DNA of 20,591 nt from CAZNKU01 sp045541135 (GCA_045541135.1 JAZQIO010000092.1:1-20591), one strand, 5' to 3'; counted from the first letter of the stretch, positions 1 through 8,136 are shown. A program made the numbers and translations. The notes: generated from the sequence alone by a model not told the origin.

Positions 1-1320
1 ATAAGCTACTTCTGCACCTGTTGTTCTGTTTACAAGCTTAACTGTAGGAGTTGTAACGGATTTATCAATTAATTTTGTAACATCGTCGTATGCTGATGCG
101 TAAATTTCTACATATTTGTCGCCCGGCGTTGTTGTTTCCAATGCGGTTTTTATGTTTGCTTTAACATAGGAATTGACACCTGTTATATAGTCGTCTGTTC
201 TGAAGGTTGTTGACTGGTCTTTTGATGTCATATTAGGAACAACCAAAAGTTCGTCTTTTAGTTCGTTAGCTGTCATAAGTACGGGGCTAATAAGGTTTTC
301 CGGAGCTTTTGTTACATACCAGTCTGCCTGGTAGAATTTACGGTTATCTGAGCCGGAAAAAGCAATATCCTTACAAATCAGCACCTGTAAAGCAGTTGAT
401 ATGGTAGAAGTGTTAGCAACACCTTTAGCCATTTCCACACCATCTATATATAAATGATAAAATGTATTACCTTTATCTAAAGCTGTACCGGATACTACAA
501 ATTGAACTTTGTGAGGGATACCTTTTGAACCATCAACTGCTGCAGCATCACTGTAAACATATGATTCAGGGAAGGATAAGTCGCCTCTTTGGCTACCGTT
601 GTTATGTGTTTTAAAAACAATTGAGTTGCTTGCATCTTTTGTGTTGGTGTAGGCGTAGAATGTGTAAACATAAGCCTTTCCACTTTCCAACATTGATTGA
701 ACATTTGCTTTTGTTACTGAAGCAAATGAGTCAATTCTGTTAAAACTGCTTATGTTATCCGAAGGTACGCTGTAGTTTGCATCATGGTCTTTGCCCATAA
801 GCGAAAGACGGAAATAGTTTGCCGATATTCTGGACAATTCATTGCCTGCGGAATCTTTTAGTATGTTTGTTTTTCCGTTTGCTATATAGGTATCATCCTT
901 GACTGTAACGTTTTCAAACGCAATCTTTGTCATATTACCGCCGTTTATTGTGTCAAGGGGATTGGTTACATAGGAAACTGTTGCAACTTTTTGTTTTGGA
1001 TACATACCTGTTGCATCTATATTTACAATATTCTGGGCATCTAAAGCTTTGTCGTAAGTATAGCCGCCCATCCACCATTCGCCTGTTGCAAAAGAATTGG
1101 CTTCCTTGGCAATAGGACGATCGGTATTTGCCTTTGCAGGTAGTTTCGGAACACCAAAGGTGTATTCGATTTTTCTTGGCGTTGGTTCTGTTGCCGGAGT
1201 AAATTTAATGGTTTGTGCAAAGTCTGTTGCACTTACGGCACTGACATCAACAATTGTTACACTCATCAGGGTTGTAACAAGCATTGTCAATATCAAAGCC
1301 ATTGATAAAAACTTTTTCAT
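1..1320 (-). CDS. Secreted protein of unknown function, 3' end outside window
   Basis: An open frame of 440 codons runs leftward from an ATG at 1320 to the window edge without a stop, so the C-terminus is missing. A strong Shine-Dalgarno AGGGAGG sits just upstream of the start. The N-terminus is a typical signal peptide: MKKF, then a hydrophobic run (LSMALILTMLVTTLM), then a VSA-type cleavage site near residue 30. The mature part is rich in Thr, Ser, Asn, Val and Tyr, with alternating beta-strand-like patterns and aromatic clusters such as GEWWMGGY (about residues 80-87). This is compatible with beta-sandwich or carbohydrate-binding folds, but I recognise no family. No SLH domain is seen in the visible part. 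It is divergent from an AraC-family regulator across 160 bp, which suggests that regulator controls it. Function is unknown; extracellular location is well supported. Confidence 0.8.
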   Translation of the reverse strand, partial: MKKFLSMALILTMLVTTLMSVTIVDVSAVSATDFAQTIKFTPATEPTPRKIEYTFGVPKLPAKANTDRPIAKEANSFATGEWWMGGYTYDKALDAQNIVNIDATGMYPKQKVATVSYVTNPLDTINGGNMTKIAFENVTVKDDTYIANGKTNILKDSAGNELSRISANYFRLSLMGKDHDANYSVPSDNISSFNRIDSFASVTKANVQSMLESGKAYVYTFYAYTNTKDASNSIVFKTHNNGSQRGDLSFPESYVYSDAAAVDGSKGIPHKVQFVVSGTALDKGNTFYHLYIDGVEMAKGVANTSTISTALQVLICKDIAFSGSDNRKFYQADWYVTKAPENLISPVLMTANELKDELLVVPNMTSKDQSTTFRTDDYITGVNSYVKANIKTALETTTPGDKYVEIYASAYDDVTKLIDKSVTTPTVKLVNRTTGAEVAY

Positions 1321-1350
1321 GTAAAAACCTCCCTTATATAAATGTATCAT

Positions 1351-1380
1351 ATAATAAAATAAACAAAGTGTACATATCAA
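1351..1380 (-). promoter_or_regulatory. Candidate sigma-A promoter of the secreted-protein gene
   Basis: Reading the minus strand, TTGATA (1380-1375) is followed after 18 bp by TATTAT (1356-1351). The start codon is at 1320. The spacing is one base longer than ideal and the region is very AT-rich, so this is a moderate candidate. Confidence 0.45.
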
Positions 1381-1417
1381 ATATAAAACAAATTTAACCA
1401 AAACGAAAATAAAAATA

Positions 1418-1446
1418 TTGAAACGCAACTTTGTTTGTGTTATAAT
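1418..1446 (+). promoter_or_regulatory. Sigma-A promoter of the AraC-family regulator
   Basis: TTGAAA (1418-1423) and a perfect TATAAT (1441-1446) are separated by 17 bp. Transcription would begin about 30 bp upstream of the regulator start. Confidence 0.75.
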
Positions 1447-1480
1447 TTTGTTATTACAGTAAGAAGGTTGGCGGTTTTTG

Positions 1481-2230
1481 ATGCAAATTAAAGATTTGAT
1501 AATTACAGAAATATGGCGCGTCATACAAATTAAAAGCAACAAGGGCAAAACCGTACATTGGGATAAGCGGGTGTGCTGTGGAATATGTTGGATTTTAAGT
1601 GGTCACATGTTGTTTCGACTTGAAAATGAAACAGTAGAATGCAAAAAGAATGATGCTGTATTTATACCCGAAGGTATTGAGTACACAATAGAATATCCTC
1701 AGGATACCCACTTTGTTTTATTTAACTTTAAAGTACTGGAGCAGTTTGAGGAAATAAAGAAGATTGAAAATGTAAATTTCTACAATCATTTTAAGGCGGT
1801 GCGAAATTATTTTACACTAGGTACGGATATCAAAATTCACCATGTGTTTTCGACATTGTATGAAGTGCTTGCAAAATTTTCTGATTACGGCAGTACAAAC
1901 AAATATGCTGCAATGGTAGATATGGCGGAAAAAGCCATAATCGAAAATTATAATAACAGTGATTTTACCTGTAAGGACCTTGCGGACAAACTTGGTATTA
2001 CAGATACCTATTTAAGATTGATATTCAAAAAACAACACGGAATTCCTCCTGGACAGTTTTTGCTTAAAACAAGAATGAATGAAGCTACATATTTGCTTAT
2101 GGACAATACAAGTGTTACAAAAGTGGCGGAACTGGTGGGTTATAAGGATGTATTTCAATTCAGCAAGGCATATAAAAAATATTTCGGATATTCTCCTAAA
2201 ATTGCAAAAACACGTGATATGCACTTTTAA
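1481..2230 (+). CDS. AraC-family transcriptional regulator with cupin sensor domain
   Basis: A 249-aa regulator. Residues about 30-85 look like the cupin-like AraC ligand-binding domain (SGHMLFRLE, then DAVFIPEGIEY, the usual 'turn and Pro-Glu-Gly' signature). The C-terminus is a two-helix-turn-helix AraC DNA-binding domain: first HTH about 163-184 (CKDLADKLGITDTYLRLIFK), second about 211-233, ending with the conserved FQFSKAYKKYFGYSPK. In this family the cupin domain senses a small molecule, often a sugar, and switches the HTH domain. The divergent neighbour encodes a secreted protein, so local control of that gene is the natural inference. I chose the ATG at 1481; a TTG immediately before it (1478) is an alternative, with AAGAAGG at 1461-1467. 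Confidence 0.9.
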   Translation: MQIKDLIITEIWRVIQIKSNKGKTVHWDKRVCCGICWILSGHMLFRLENETVECKKNDAVFIPEGIEYTIEYPQDTHFVLFNFKVLEQFEEIKKIENVNFYNHFKAVRNYFTLGTDIKIHHVFSTLYEVLAKFSDYGSTNKYAAMVDMAEKAIIENYNNSDFTCKDLADKLGITDTYLRLIFKKQHGIPPGQFLLKTRMNEATYLLMDNTSVTKVAELVGYKDVFQFSKAYKKYFGYSPKIAKTRDMHF

Positions 2231-2242
2231 ATAATATAAATG

Positions 2243-2273
2243 ATGGGACTGCGGCAAAATGCCACAGTCCCAT
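2243..2273. terminator. Hairpin between convergent genes, probable bidirectional terminator
   Basis: ATGGGACTG pairs with CAGTCCCAT around an inner GGCA/TGCC stem and a short A loop. It lies between the stop of the AraC gene (2230) and the stop of the convergent SLH gene (2317). The U-tract is weak in both directions. Confidence 0.6.
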
Positions 2274-2316
2274 GTCTGTTAATAAAAGGAGATTTGTAGA
2301 TTTTAATTACACATAA

Positions 2317-4953
2317 TTATACTTCGCTTATTACAACAACTTCTGTTACAACGCCCTTGTACATTCTTACGAATACCTTTTCGGGCTGTGCTTCGTCAAA
2401 CTTAGTTATAAAGCTTGAGTCTGCAACCTTAACCTGTGATCTTTCAGGCTTGCTTGCGTCGTAAACGTAAACCTTTGCCTGGGAAATATCAAGGTTTGTT
2501 TCAGGCATATTGTTTGCAACAATGTTCATAGAGTTTGCAAATTTCTTTGTTACTGTACCGATAATTGTTACCATTTCTGTGCCTTCAACTTCTGTCATAA
2601 CTTCAACTTCGTTGCTTGCTCTGTTGTTTCTGTCGAACAATAGTGTAATCTTGTCGATTTCACCCTTTGAGTTCTTCTGATACTGAATGATATCACCTGT
2701 TTGAAGTGTTGAGCCTTCTTTTACAAGAGTATCTGTATCCTTTGCATTGATAACTATTTCCTTGCCGTCCTGGAATGCGTACAGCTTGTGTACTTCATCA
2801 CCGTCGGAATTTGTAGATGCAGCAACTCTGTTAACAACTGCAATTGATGAATCTGCGTTAACTACACCTGTTGAGTTTTTAACTATAACCACACTTGCTG
2901 TCAGGTCTTCTGTCAGGTCGTAAATTTCCACGTCGTAAGTTGATTTGTCTACAAACATATCGATTGTGCGTACTGAAAATTCTTCGCTGTCCTCGGCATC
3001 TGCAGGAATTTCAAATATCAATGTTGAAGAGTTTACGTTAAAGCCGCCAAGTTTTTTTGATGCGGCATTATATTTTGCGTTTTCAGATACATAGTCAAGT
3101 GAAAATGCGTTTTTAAGTGCAGTTCCTGATGATTCATTTACCGATGCTGTGTTGATATAGGAAATTTCTCCGTTTGTATTTGTATCGTATGTGATAAGCT
3201 GAGCAATTTCACCTTCGTTAGCTTCTTTTATGGCACTTATTACATCTTCGCCCTTAAGACCTGTTTTGCTGTTGATTTTTATTTTTGATGCACCCTCAAG
3301 CACAACTGTTTCGCCGTCTTTGTTAAATATTTCAAACTGCACCTGTGTATCAAGTGAGCCTTTAACACCTGCTTTTACAAGGTATGCGTAGTTGCTTCCT
3401 GCTTTTGTCTGAGTGTCTACTGCAGCAATTTTGCCTTCAATGTCAAGGTAGAATGTGCCTTCGTCACCAAGCTTAAGCTCCGGCTGATTAGCTTCCTTGT
3501 AGTTTGATGCCACTTCGTAAAGCTTGTTGCCGATTCTGAACATATCGTCTTCAATTTCTTCAACCTTACCTGTTATTTTTTCATTGCTTACATAAACCTT
3601 TATAACCGTTGCTTCCGAAATGGTGTGGTCGTTTGCCGCTACTGAAAGAACATCCCATTCCTTAATATCCTTAAGTTCAATCTTTTTACCGTCTTTATAT
3701 ATGCCGAATGTCAAGTCTTTATCTTCCGGGTCAAGAGTAAGTGTTAAAAGGTTGAATTTGTCTGTAATTCTGTTTCCTGTAAGCGATACTTCATCAACTA
3801 TAATATTTCTGTATTCTGTAACAAATACATAGTCAAATACTTCGTCGCTTGTTGTGTCAAGCAATGTAATTTTGCCGCTTTCAAGTGCTTCAAGCTCTGT
3901 AATATCCACATCAACCACTACACCGTTGTAGAATACTGTCGGGTTTTCTTTAACTGTTACAGTTGTTGTCTTTTTGTCATTTTCTTTGTCTTTCCAGTAA
4001 GATACAGATGTGCTTGTAATTTTATCTATGTGGTCTGCTTTAATTTCAACTTCTTCATTTTTACTTTTGTTGTCGGAAATAAGAATAATGTTGAACTGTC
4101 CGTTTGCTTCTTCCTGAACATAGAATACGACATTTCTTGCAATATGTGCGGATGCATCATAATTTGTTGTGTATGTCTTAACTGTTCCGTCAACCTTAAT
4201 CTGTACCTGATCGTCCTTAAGGGAAGATGCACCGTTTAGTGTTGTTTCGCCTGTTGCAACAACCTGACCGTAAAGTTTTTCTACATCAAGCTTGTTAAAA
4301 AGTAATGTTTTGTCTACAACTTCATAATTTTCATATGCGCCGTAGCCTGTTTTTTCCATAAGGTTAATTGTAAGTGCGTTGTATGCAAGCTGTGCCACAA
4401 TGCCTCTTGTTGCTGTTGAGTTTGTAGGGGCAGATATACCACCTTTGAACAGTCCTGCTGAACCTGCTGTTACAAGGTATCCTGTAGGGAATCCGCCGTT
4501 GGATTTCGCGGCAGGTTCATAACCCAAAACTCGCATCATAATTGTTACTGCTTCTGCATATGTGATGTTGTCGTCAGGACGGAATTTTCCTGTATCATCA
4601 CCTATAACAAAGCTTTGTGCCTGTGATACATTAATGTATCCGTTTGCCCAATGACTTGCTGAAACGTCGGGGAAATTCGCCTGTGCCTTTGTGCTTTCCG
4701 CAACGTCTGTAAGTCCGGCAATTGCAGTTGCAATTTTTGCAACCTCAGAACGTTTGATAGGATCTTCAAGTCTGAATTCTCCTGTGTCGTCACCTACCAT
4801 AATTTCAAGAGCATTTAAAAGCTCTACTGCTTCTTCATACTTGGTACCAACTACATCTTCGGGCAACAAAGATGCTGATACCGCAGGTATTGCTATCATA
4901 GCTGTCATAATAAAGGCTATCATTAAAGACAGCACTCTTTTGATATTACTCAT
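2317..4953 (-). CDS. S-layer-type protein with SLH domains, 878 aa
   Basis: A secreted surface protein. Residues 1-28 form a signal peptide ending in VSA. Three SLH modules follow: about 34-80, 94-145 (FPDVSASHWANGYI...FRPDDNITYAEA) and a degenerate one at about 155-195 (GFPTGYL...RGIVAQLAYNAL). SLH modules bind pyruvylated or similar secondary cell-wall polymers and anchor the protein to the cell wall. The remaining about 680 residues are beta-rich, Thr/Val/Asp/Glu-rich, with recurrent barrel-like units such as GQVVATGETTL and ITGKVEEIEDDMFRIGNKLY. Architecture and many short motifs match the 971-aa protein at 16580-19495 (VLGYEPA, PTGYL, IIVDEV, VYVYDA), so the two are paralogues. The start has AAGGAGG 7-9 bp upstream. 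It is divergent from another SLH gene. A TTGACA (minus strand, 5033-5028) could be its -35 box, but no good -10 follows. Confidence 0.92.
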   Translation of the reverse strand: MSNIKRVLSLMIAFIMTAMIAIPAVSASLLPEDVVGTKYEEAVELLNALEIMVGDDTGEFRLEDPIKRSEVAKIATAIAGLTDVAESTKAQANFPDVSASHWANGYINVSQAQSFVIGDDTGKFRPDDNITYAEAVTIMMRVLGYEPAAKSNGGFPTGYLVTAGSAGLFKGGISAPTNSTATRGIVAQLAYNALTINLMEKTGYGAYENYEVVDKTLLFNKLDVEKLYGQVVATGETTLNGASSLKDDQVQIKVDGTVKTYTTNYDASAHIARNVVFYVQEEANGQFNIILISDNKSKNEEVEIKADHIDKITSTSVSYWKDKENDKKTTTVTVKENPTVFYNGVVVDVDITELEALESGKITLLDTTSDEVFDYVFVTEYRNIIVDEVSLTGNRITDKFNLLTLTLDPEDKDLTFGIYKDGKKIELKDIKEWDVLSVAANDHTISEATVIKVYVSNEKITGKVEEIEDDMFRIGNKLYEVASNYKEANQPELKLGDEGTFYLDIEGKIAAVDTQTKAGSNYAYLVKAGVKGSLDTQVQFEIFNKDGETVVLEGASKIKINSKTGLKGEDVISAIKEANEGEIAQLITYDTNTNGEISYINTASVNESSGTALKNAFSLDYVSENAKYNAASKKLGGFNVNSSTLIFEIPADAEDSEEFSVRTIDMFVDKSTYDVEIYDLTEDLTASVVIVKNSTGVVNADSSIAVVNRVAASTNSDGDEVHKLYAFQDGKEIVINAKDTDTLVKEGSTLQTGDIIQYQKNSKGEIDKITLLFDRNNRASNEVEVMTEVEGTEMVTIIGTVTKKFANSMNIVANNMPETNLDISQAKVYVYDASKPERSQVKVADSSFITKFDEAQPEKVFVRMYKGVVTEVVVISEV

Positions 4954-4992
4954 TATGTTTTCCTCCTTGGATTTTTTTTGTTGAATAATGTT

Positions 4993-5003
4993 GCTGAGTC
5001 AGC
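4993..5003. repeat. Short palindrome upstream of the 878-aa SLH gene
   Basis: GCTGAGTCAGC reads as a 5-bp perfect inverted repeat around one base, 40-50 bp upstream of the minus-strand start. It could be an operator or a leader hairpin; it may also be chance. Confidence 0.3.
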
Positions 5004-5105
5004 AGGTTTACTTTTTATGCAGCATTATGTCAACCACGAATATGATGATACATTATTTTATTCAAAAATTCAATGCTAAATATTTTCCATTTTTTCAAAT
5101 TGTTG

Positions 5106-5134
5106 TTGCTATTTTATTTTTGTTGTGATACAAT
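5106..5134 (+). promoter_or_regulatory. Candidate sigma-A promoter of the 605-aa SLH gene
   Basis: TTGCTA (5106-5111), 17-bp spacer, TACAAT (5129-5134). The start codon is at 5181. The -10 box is the left half of a 14-bp palindrome (5129-5142). Confidence 0.6.
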
Positions 5135-5158
5135 ATATTGTAGATAGGTATAAATACC
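5129..5158. promoter_or_regulatory. Two consecutive palindromes at the promoter, candidate operators
   Basis: TACAATATATTGTA (5129-5142) is a perfect 14-bp palindrome covering the -10 box. GGTATAAATACC (5147-5158) is a perfect 12-bp inverted repeat just downstream of the predicted transcription start. Their positions are those expected of repressor operators. No regulator is encoded next to them. Confidence 0.4.
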
Positions 5159-5180
5159 AACTACAAATGGAGGGATAACA

Positions 5181-6998
5181 ATGAAATTTAAAAAATTAAT
5201 CTCGCTGTTTATAACAGTTATGCTGGTTGTGGGTATGGTGTCTACAGTCAGTGCGGCGTCTTTTCCTGATCTTGAATCAAGACACAACTGGGCTAAAGAT
5301 GCTATAGATAATATGGTAAGTCGCGGCATTTTAAAGGGTTACACAGATGGTACATTTAAGCCGGACAGAGCTGTAACACATATGGAAACGCTTATTATTG
5401 CTTCACGTATTATGGGTGTTGATGAAGATGTAAATGAAGAATACAGAGAAGTTGCACTTGAGCAGTACGAGTCTGTATTGTCATCATATGATATAACATA
5501 CAAGGCTGAGGTTGCATATCTTCTGTACACAGGTGTTTTGACAACCGATGAGCTTTCAAAGTATATATCAAACACTACAAAAGATCAGCCACTTAAGAGA
5601 TACGAAGCAGCAATTTTGCTTACAAAGCTTGTGGGCGGTGAAAAGGATGCACTTGCAAACAGTGTAATTGTTTTGGATTTTGCAGATGCAAGCTCAATTC
5701 CGTCTTCCGCAAAGGCATATGTTAAATATGTTTCCGAATGTGGGCTTATGAACGGTATGGAAGAAAACAAGTTTGTTCCTTCAGGAGAACTTACACGTGC
5801 TATGATTTCTACAGTTATGTACCGTGCAGAGGAATATATGGAAGAAAGCACAGTAGAAGGTACTGTTGAATCTAAAAATGATACTTCGGTTACGTTGTCT
5901 GTAAAGGGCGTTTCAAAGAATATTGAACTTCCTGAAGATGTTGTGATAAAAATTGACGGCAAAGCTGTTGAAATGTCGGATGTTGCCGTAGGTCAGTATT
6001 TGAGAGTTCACTATCAGGATAACGAAATAAGATATATTGACGGTGTTACATCAAATCTTTATCAGACAGTAACCGGAACAATTTCCACAATGGCGGAAGT
6101 TTCCGGTTCCAAAAAGATTTCGTTGAAAACCTCTGCAGGAGTTCAGACATATACAATCAGCCCGGATGCATGCGTATATTATGTGAATAACAAAATTTCC
6201 ACATATACAGATATTAAAACAGGTATGTATGCTACAATCAATGTTCAGGGAGGATATATTACAGAAATTTCAGCTGAAACAGGCTCTAAAAAAATCAGCG
6301 GTACATTGCAGGAGGTTGTGGTTTCATCAAGTGATGTAATTGCAGTTGTTACTCTTAAGGACGGTACTGATGCGGAATACATATTTAACGAAGATGCTAC
6401 TGTTATCAGAAACGACGCTTCATCTGACTTCCGCTCATTAGCTGCAGGTGATTCTGTAACAATTACTCTTGTAAACGGTGGCATTGATTCCTTGATTGCA
6501 ACAAGCTCTTCATCAAGCGTAACAGGAACAATCACTAAAATAGTTATTGCGGCAAATTCTGAAATCACAGTAAAAACAGCTACTGAAGAAAATGCTTACA
6601 GTATAACAACCGATACAAAGTTTACTGTAGATGGCAATTCAGACTGCACAGTTTATGACTTGCGTCTTGGTGCTACAGCAAGCATAAGACTTGACGGTAC
6701 AAAAATCAAAACAATTTCAACTCAGTCACTTGTGGTTACACCGACAATGTCAGGTGTTATAACATACATTCACCCTACAGGTTATGCAATGGGTCTTCGT
6801 GTAACAGATCCAACAACAGGAACATTAAGTGAAGTTCAGACAGTTGTAAAATCCACAGTAAAGATTACAGATACAACATCTTCACGTATTTCTGCATTTA
6901 AGTCATTGCAACCGGGAATGTCCGTAGTTGTAGTTGGTACATCAAACTATGGTGTTTACGAAGTAAATCAGATTATTGTAACAGCAACAGTTGAATAA
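5181..6998 (+). CDS. SLH-domain surface protein with five tandem beta repeats, 605 aa
   Basis: Secreted and wall-anchored. Residues 1-26 are a signal peptide (ending STVSAA). SLH modules lie at about 28-78 (FPDLESRHNWAKDAI...GYTDGTFKPDRAVTHMET), about 105-150 (degenerate) and about 165-217 (NKFVPSGELTRAMISTVMYR). From about residue 225 to the end there are five successive units of about 70 residues, each opening with a motif of the form V/I/M-x-G-T/V-V/I/L: VEGTVES, VTGTIST, ISGTLQE, VTGTITK, MSGVITY. Each unit includes a short hydrophobic strand plus an 'xVGxxxxV' or 'xLGxxxxI' segment (for example VAVGQYLRV, LRLGATASI). This looks like a chain of small beta domains projecting from the wall. 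The ATG is preceded by GGAGGG at 5168-5173. Ligand and role are unknown. Confidence 0.9.
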   Translation: MKFKKLISLFITVMLVVGMVSTVSAASFPDLESRHNWAKDAIDNMVSRGILKGYTDGTFKPDRAVTHMETLIIASRIMGVDEDVNEEYREVALEQYESVLSSYDITYKAEVAYLLYTGVLTTDELSKYISNTTKDQPLKRYEAAILLTKLVGGEKDALANSVIVLDFADASSIPSSAKAYVKYVSECGLMNGMEENKFVPSGELTRAMISTVMYRAEEYMEESTVEGTVESKNDTSVTLSVKGVSKNIELPEDVVIKIDGKAVEMSDVAVGQYLRVHYQDNEIRYIDGVTSNLYQTVTGTISTMAEVSGSKKISLKTSAGVQTYTISPDACVYYVNNKISTYTDIKTGMYATINVQGGYITEISAETGSKKISGTLQEVVVSSSDVIAVVTLKDGTDAEYIFNEDATVIRNDASSDFRSLAAGDSVTITLVNGGIDSLIATSSSSSVTGTITKIVIAANSEITVKTATEENAYSITTDTKFTVDGNSDCTVYDLRLGATASIRLDGTKIKTISTQSLVVTPTMSGVITYIHPTGYAMGLRVTDPTTGTLSEVQTVVKSTVKITDTTSSRISAFKSLQPGMSVVVVGTSNYGVYEVNQIIVTATVE

Positions 6999-7011
6999 TG
7001 TTAAACCGAAA

Positions 7012-7037
7012 TCCTGCCTCTTTTTAAAGGGGCAGGA
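7012..7037 (+). terminator. Rho-independent terminator of the 605-aa SLH gene
   Basis: CCTGCC (7013-7018) pairs with GGCAGG (7031-7036), extended by a CTT/AAG inner stem, and is followed by ATTTTC. It starts 13 bp after the stop codon at 6998. Confidence 0.8.
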
Positions 7038-7063
7038 ATTTTCAAAAACATATGTTATTTTTG

Positions 7064-7092
7064 TTGACAAAATGTAACGTAATTTATATAAT
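7064..7092 (+). promoter_or_regulatory. Perfect-consensus sigma-A promoter
   Basis: TTGACA (7064-7069), exactly 17 bp, TATAAT (7087-7092): a full consensus match. It lies after the preceding terminator and about 30 bp upstream of the ribosome binding site of a 37-codon gene. Confidence 0.85.
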
Positions 7093-7130
7093 AGAAATAT
7101 AAGCGCTTTATAGCAGAAAGAGGGATTTTT

Positions 7131-7244
7131 ATGAGGAAGAAAAATATATTCGGTATATTGGCAGCTGCTGTAATGTCTGTGTTTGCGTTTAAGGTGTTCC
7201 GTAACAGACAGGACAAGATAAAAAATATAAAGCGTGGTAAATAA
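7131..7244 (+). CDS. 37-aa putative membrane peptide
   Basis: The reading frame runs from ATG 7131 to TAA 7242-7244 and encodes a 37-aa peptide. It begins MRKKN, has one hydrophobic stretch (IFGILAAAVMSVFAFKVF, residues 6-23), and ends with a very basic tail (RNRQDKIKNIKRGK). This is the layout of a small single-span membrane protein with cytoplasmic charge. A ribosome binding site (AGAGGG, about 7119-7123) is 7-8 bp upstream. The gene has its own perfect sigma-A promoter (7064-7092) and a terminator at 7306-7331, so it is a self-contained unit expected to be strongly transcribed. I recognise no family. A type I toxin-like or membrane-regulatory peptide is possible but unproven; no antisense partner was identified. 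Confidence 0.6.
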   Translation: MRKKNIFGILAAAVMSVFAFKVFRNRQDKIKNIKRGK

Positions 7245-7305
7245 CATATTCCGTAAACAGTGCTTATGATACGGTGTGATTTTTATAAAAATTTCTATGA
7301 GATTT

Positions 7306-7331
7306 AAGCCGTCCTTTTAAAGGGCGGTTTT
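7306..7331 (+). terminator. Rho-independent terminator after the 37-aa gene
   Basis: CCGTCCTT (7309-7316) pairs with AAGGGCGG (7320-7327) including one G-U pair, followed by TTTT. It lies 38 bp before the next start codon, so it could also act as an attenuator for the downstream gene, for which I see no separate promoter after the hairpin. Confidence 0.75.
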
Positions 7332-7368
7332 GATTATAGTGTGACAAATCCGGTCGGGAGGATATAAG

Positions 7369-8013
7369 ATGAAAAATTTTAAAAGAGCGTTATCTGTTTT
7401 GTTGGTGGCAGTTCTTTCGGCGTGTATTTTCGTTGCATGCATTACTGTAAGTGCTGACAAACCGCTAAGTAAGGATAATACAGTACTTGAAGTTATAGCA
7501 ATTTCCAACAAATACCTTGAAGGGGCAACAAAGTTTGACTATGCACAGGTTGCAGAATGTATGGGTAAAACATACAGTGGCAAAGTCCCGGATTATGTGG
7601 CTGAAGTTACGGATTCAATTATGACAAATCTTACCGAAAGCACAAAAACTGATGATGGCACAGACCTTACTGAGGAAAAAGCAAGACTAAAAGAAGTTGT
7701 TGAAGATAAATTACTTGTATTTAAGTATTCAACAGATGTCAAAACGATAAAAATTGACAGTGACAAAGCTGTTCTAACATATACCCTAACATATCCTGAT
7801 ATGGAAGTTATAGAAGACAAGCTTGATAAGCTTATGAAAACAGAAGGCTCAAAGGATGGACATCAGTTAACTGTTGGAGGGAAAATCGGTTGCCTTGAAA
7901 CTGTGCTTACAGATAACAAGGAAGATTCCATTTCACAAAACCGTAAATTCACACTTACATTGGAAAAGAAAGACGGAAAGTGGATTGTTGAATCCGACAA
8001 ACCACTTAAATGA
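7369..8013 (+). CDS. Small secreted protein or lipoprotein of unknown function
   Basis: 214 aa with a signal peptide. The hydrophobic core (SVLLVAVLSACIFVACITVSA) contains two Cys: Cys19 in a lipobox-like LSAC and Cys24 in FVAC, so lipidation is likely, though cleavage after VSA near residue 29 is an alternative. The mature part is charged and alpha/beta, with a KYLEGATKFDYAQVAECM segment near its start and a C-terminus KKDGKWIVESDKPLK. That tail resembles the end of NTF2-like/DUF4878-type lipoproteins common in Clostridia, where a final strand reads 'DGKWKI'. This is resemblance only. A strong ribosome binding site GGGAGG (7355-7360) supports the ATG. Its mRNA may arise by read-through of the hairpin at 7306-7331. 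A bidirectional terminator follows at 8027-8085. Confidence 0.8.
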   Translation: MKNFKRALSVLLVAVLSACIFVACITVSADKPLSKDNTVLEVIAISNKYLEGATKFDYAQVAECMGKTYSGKVPDYVAEVTDSIMTNLTESTKTDDGTDLTEEKARLKEVVEDKLLVFKYSTDVKTIKIDSDKAVLTYTLTYPDMEVIEDKLDKLMKTEGSKDGHQLTVGGKIGCLETVLTDNKEDSISQNRKFTLTLEKKDGKWIVESDKPLK

Positions 8014-8026
8014 GAATAAAATAATA

Positions 8027-8085
8027 AAACCTGTAGTAAAAGGCGACTTATTCCTAAAACAAACCGCCTTAAGCTACAGGTTTTT
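8027..8085. terminator. Long bidirectional terminator
   Basis: AAACCTGTAG and CTACAGGTTT form the outer stem, AAGGCG (8040-8045) and CGCCTT (8065-8070) an inner stem. On the plus strand TTTTT follows; on the minus strand the stem is followed by a T-rich run. It therefore can end both the upstream plus-strand gene and the minus-strand recO operon transcript. Confidence 0.75.
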
Positions 8086-8090
8086 CATCT

Positions 8091-8123
8091 TATAGGAAAT
8101 TGTTGTTTTTGCAATTTCCTATA
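8091..8123. repeat. Perfect 12-bp inverted repeat
   Basis: TATAGGAAATTG (8091-8102) and CAATTTCCTATA (8112-8123) flank a 9-base loop. No U-tract follows on either strand, so it is not a simple terminator. It directly precedes the structured segment at about 8137-8248. Confidence 0.6.
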
Positions 8124-8136
8124 TTACACAAAAGTG

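Noticed and set aside
4030..4239. Plus-strand open frame inside the 878-aa S-layer gene
   Set aside because: It is antisense to a clear coding sequence, has no ribosome binding site, and its composition is that of a shadow frame.
5005..5033. Minus-strand promoter for the 878-aa gene
   Set aside because: A perfect TTGACA is present at 5033-5028, but no acceptable -10 box lies 16-18 bp downstream, so I did not list it as a feature.
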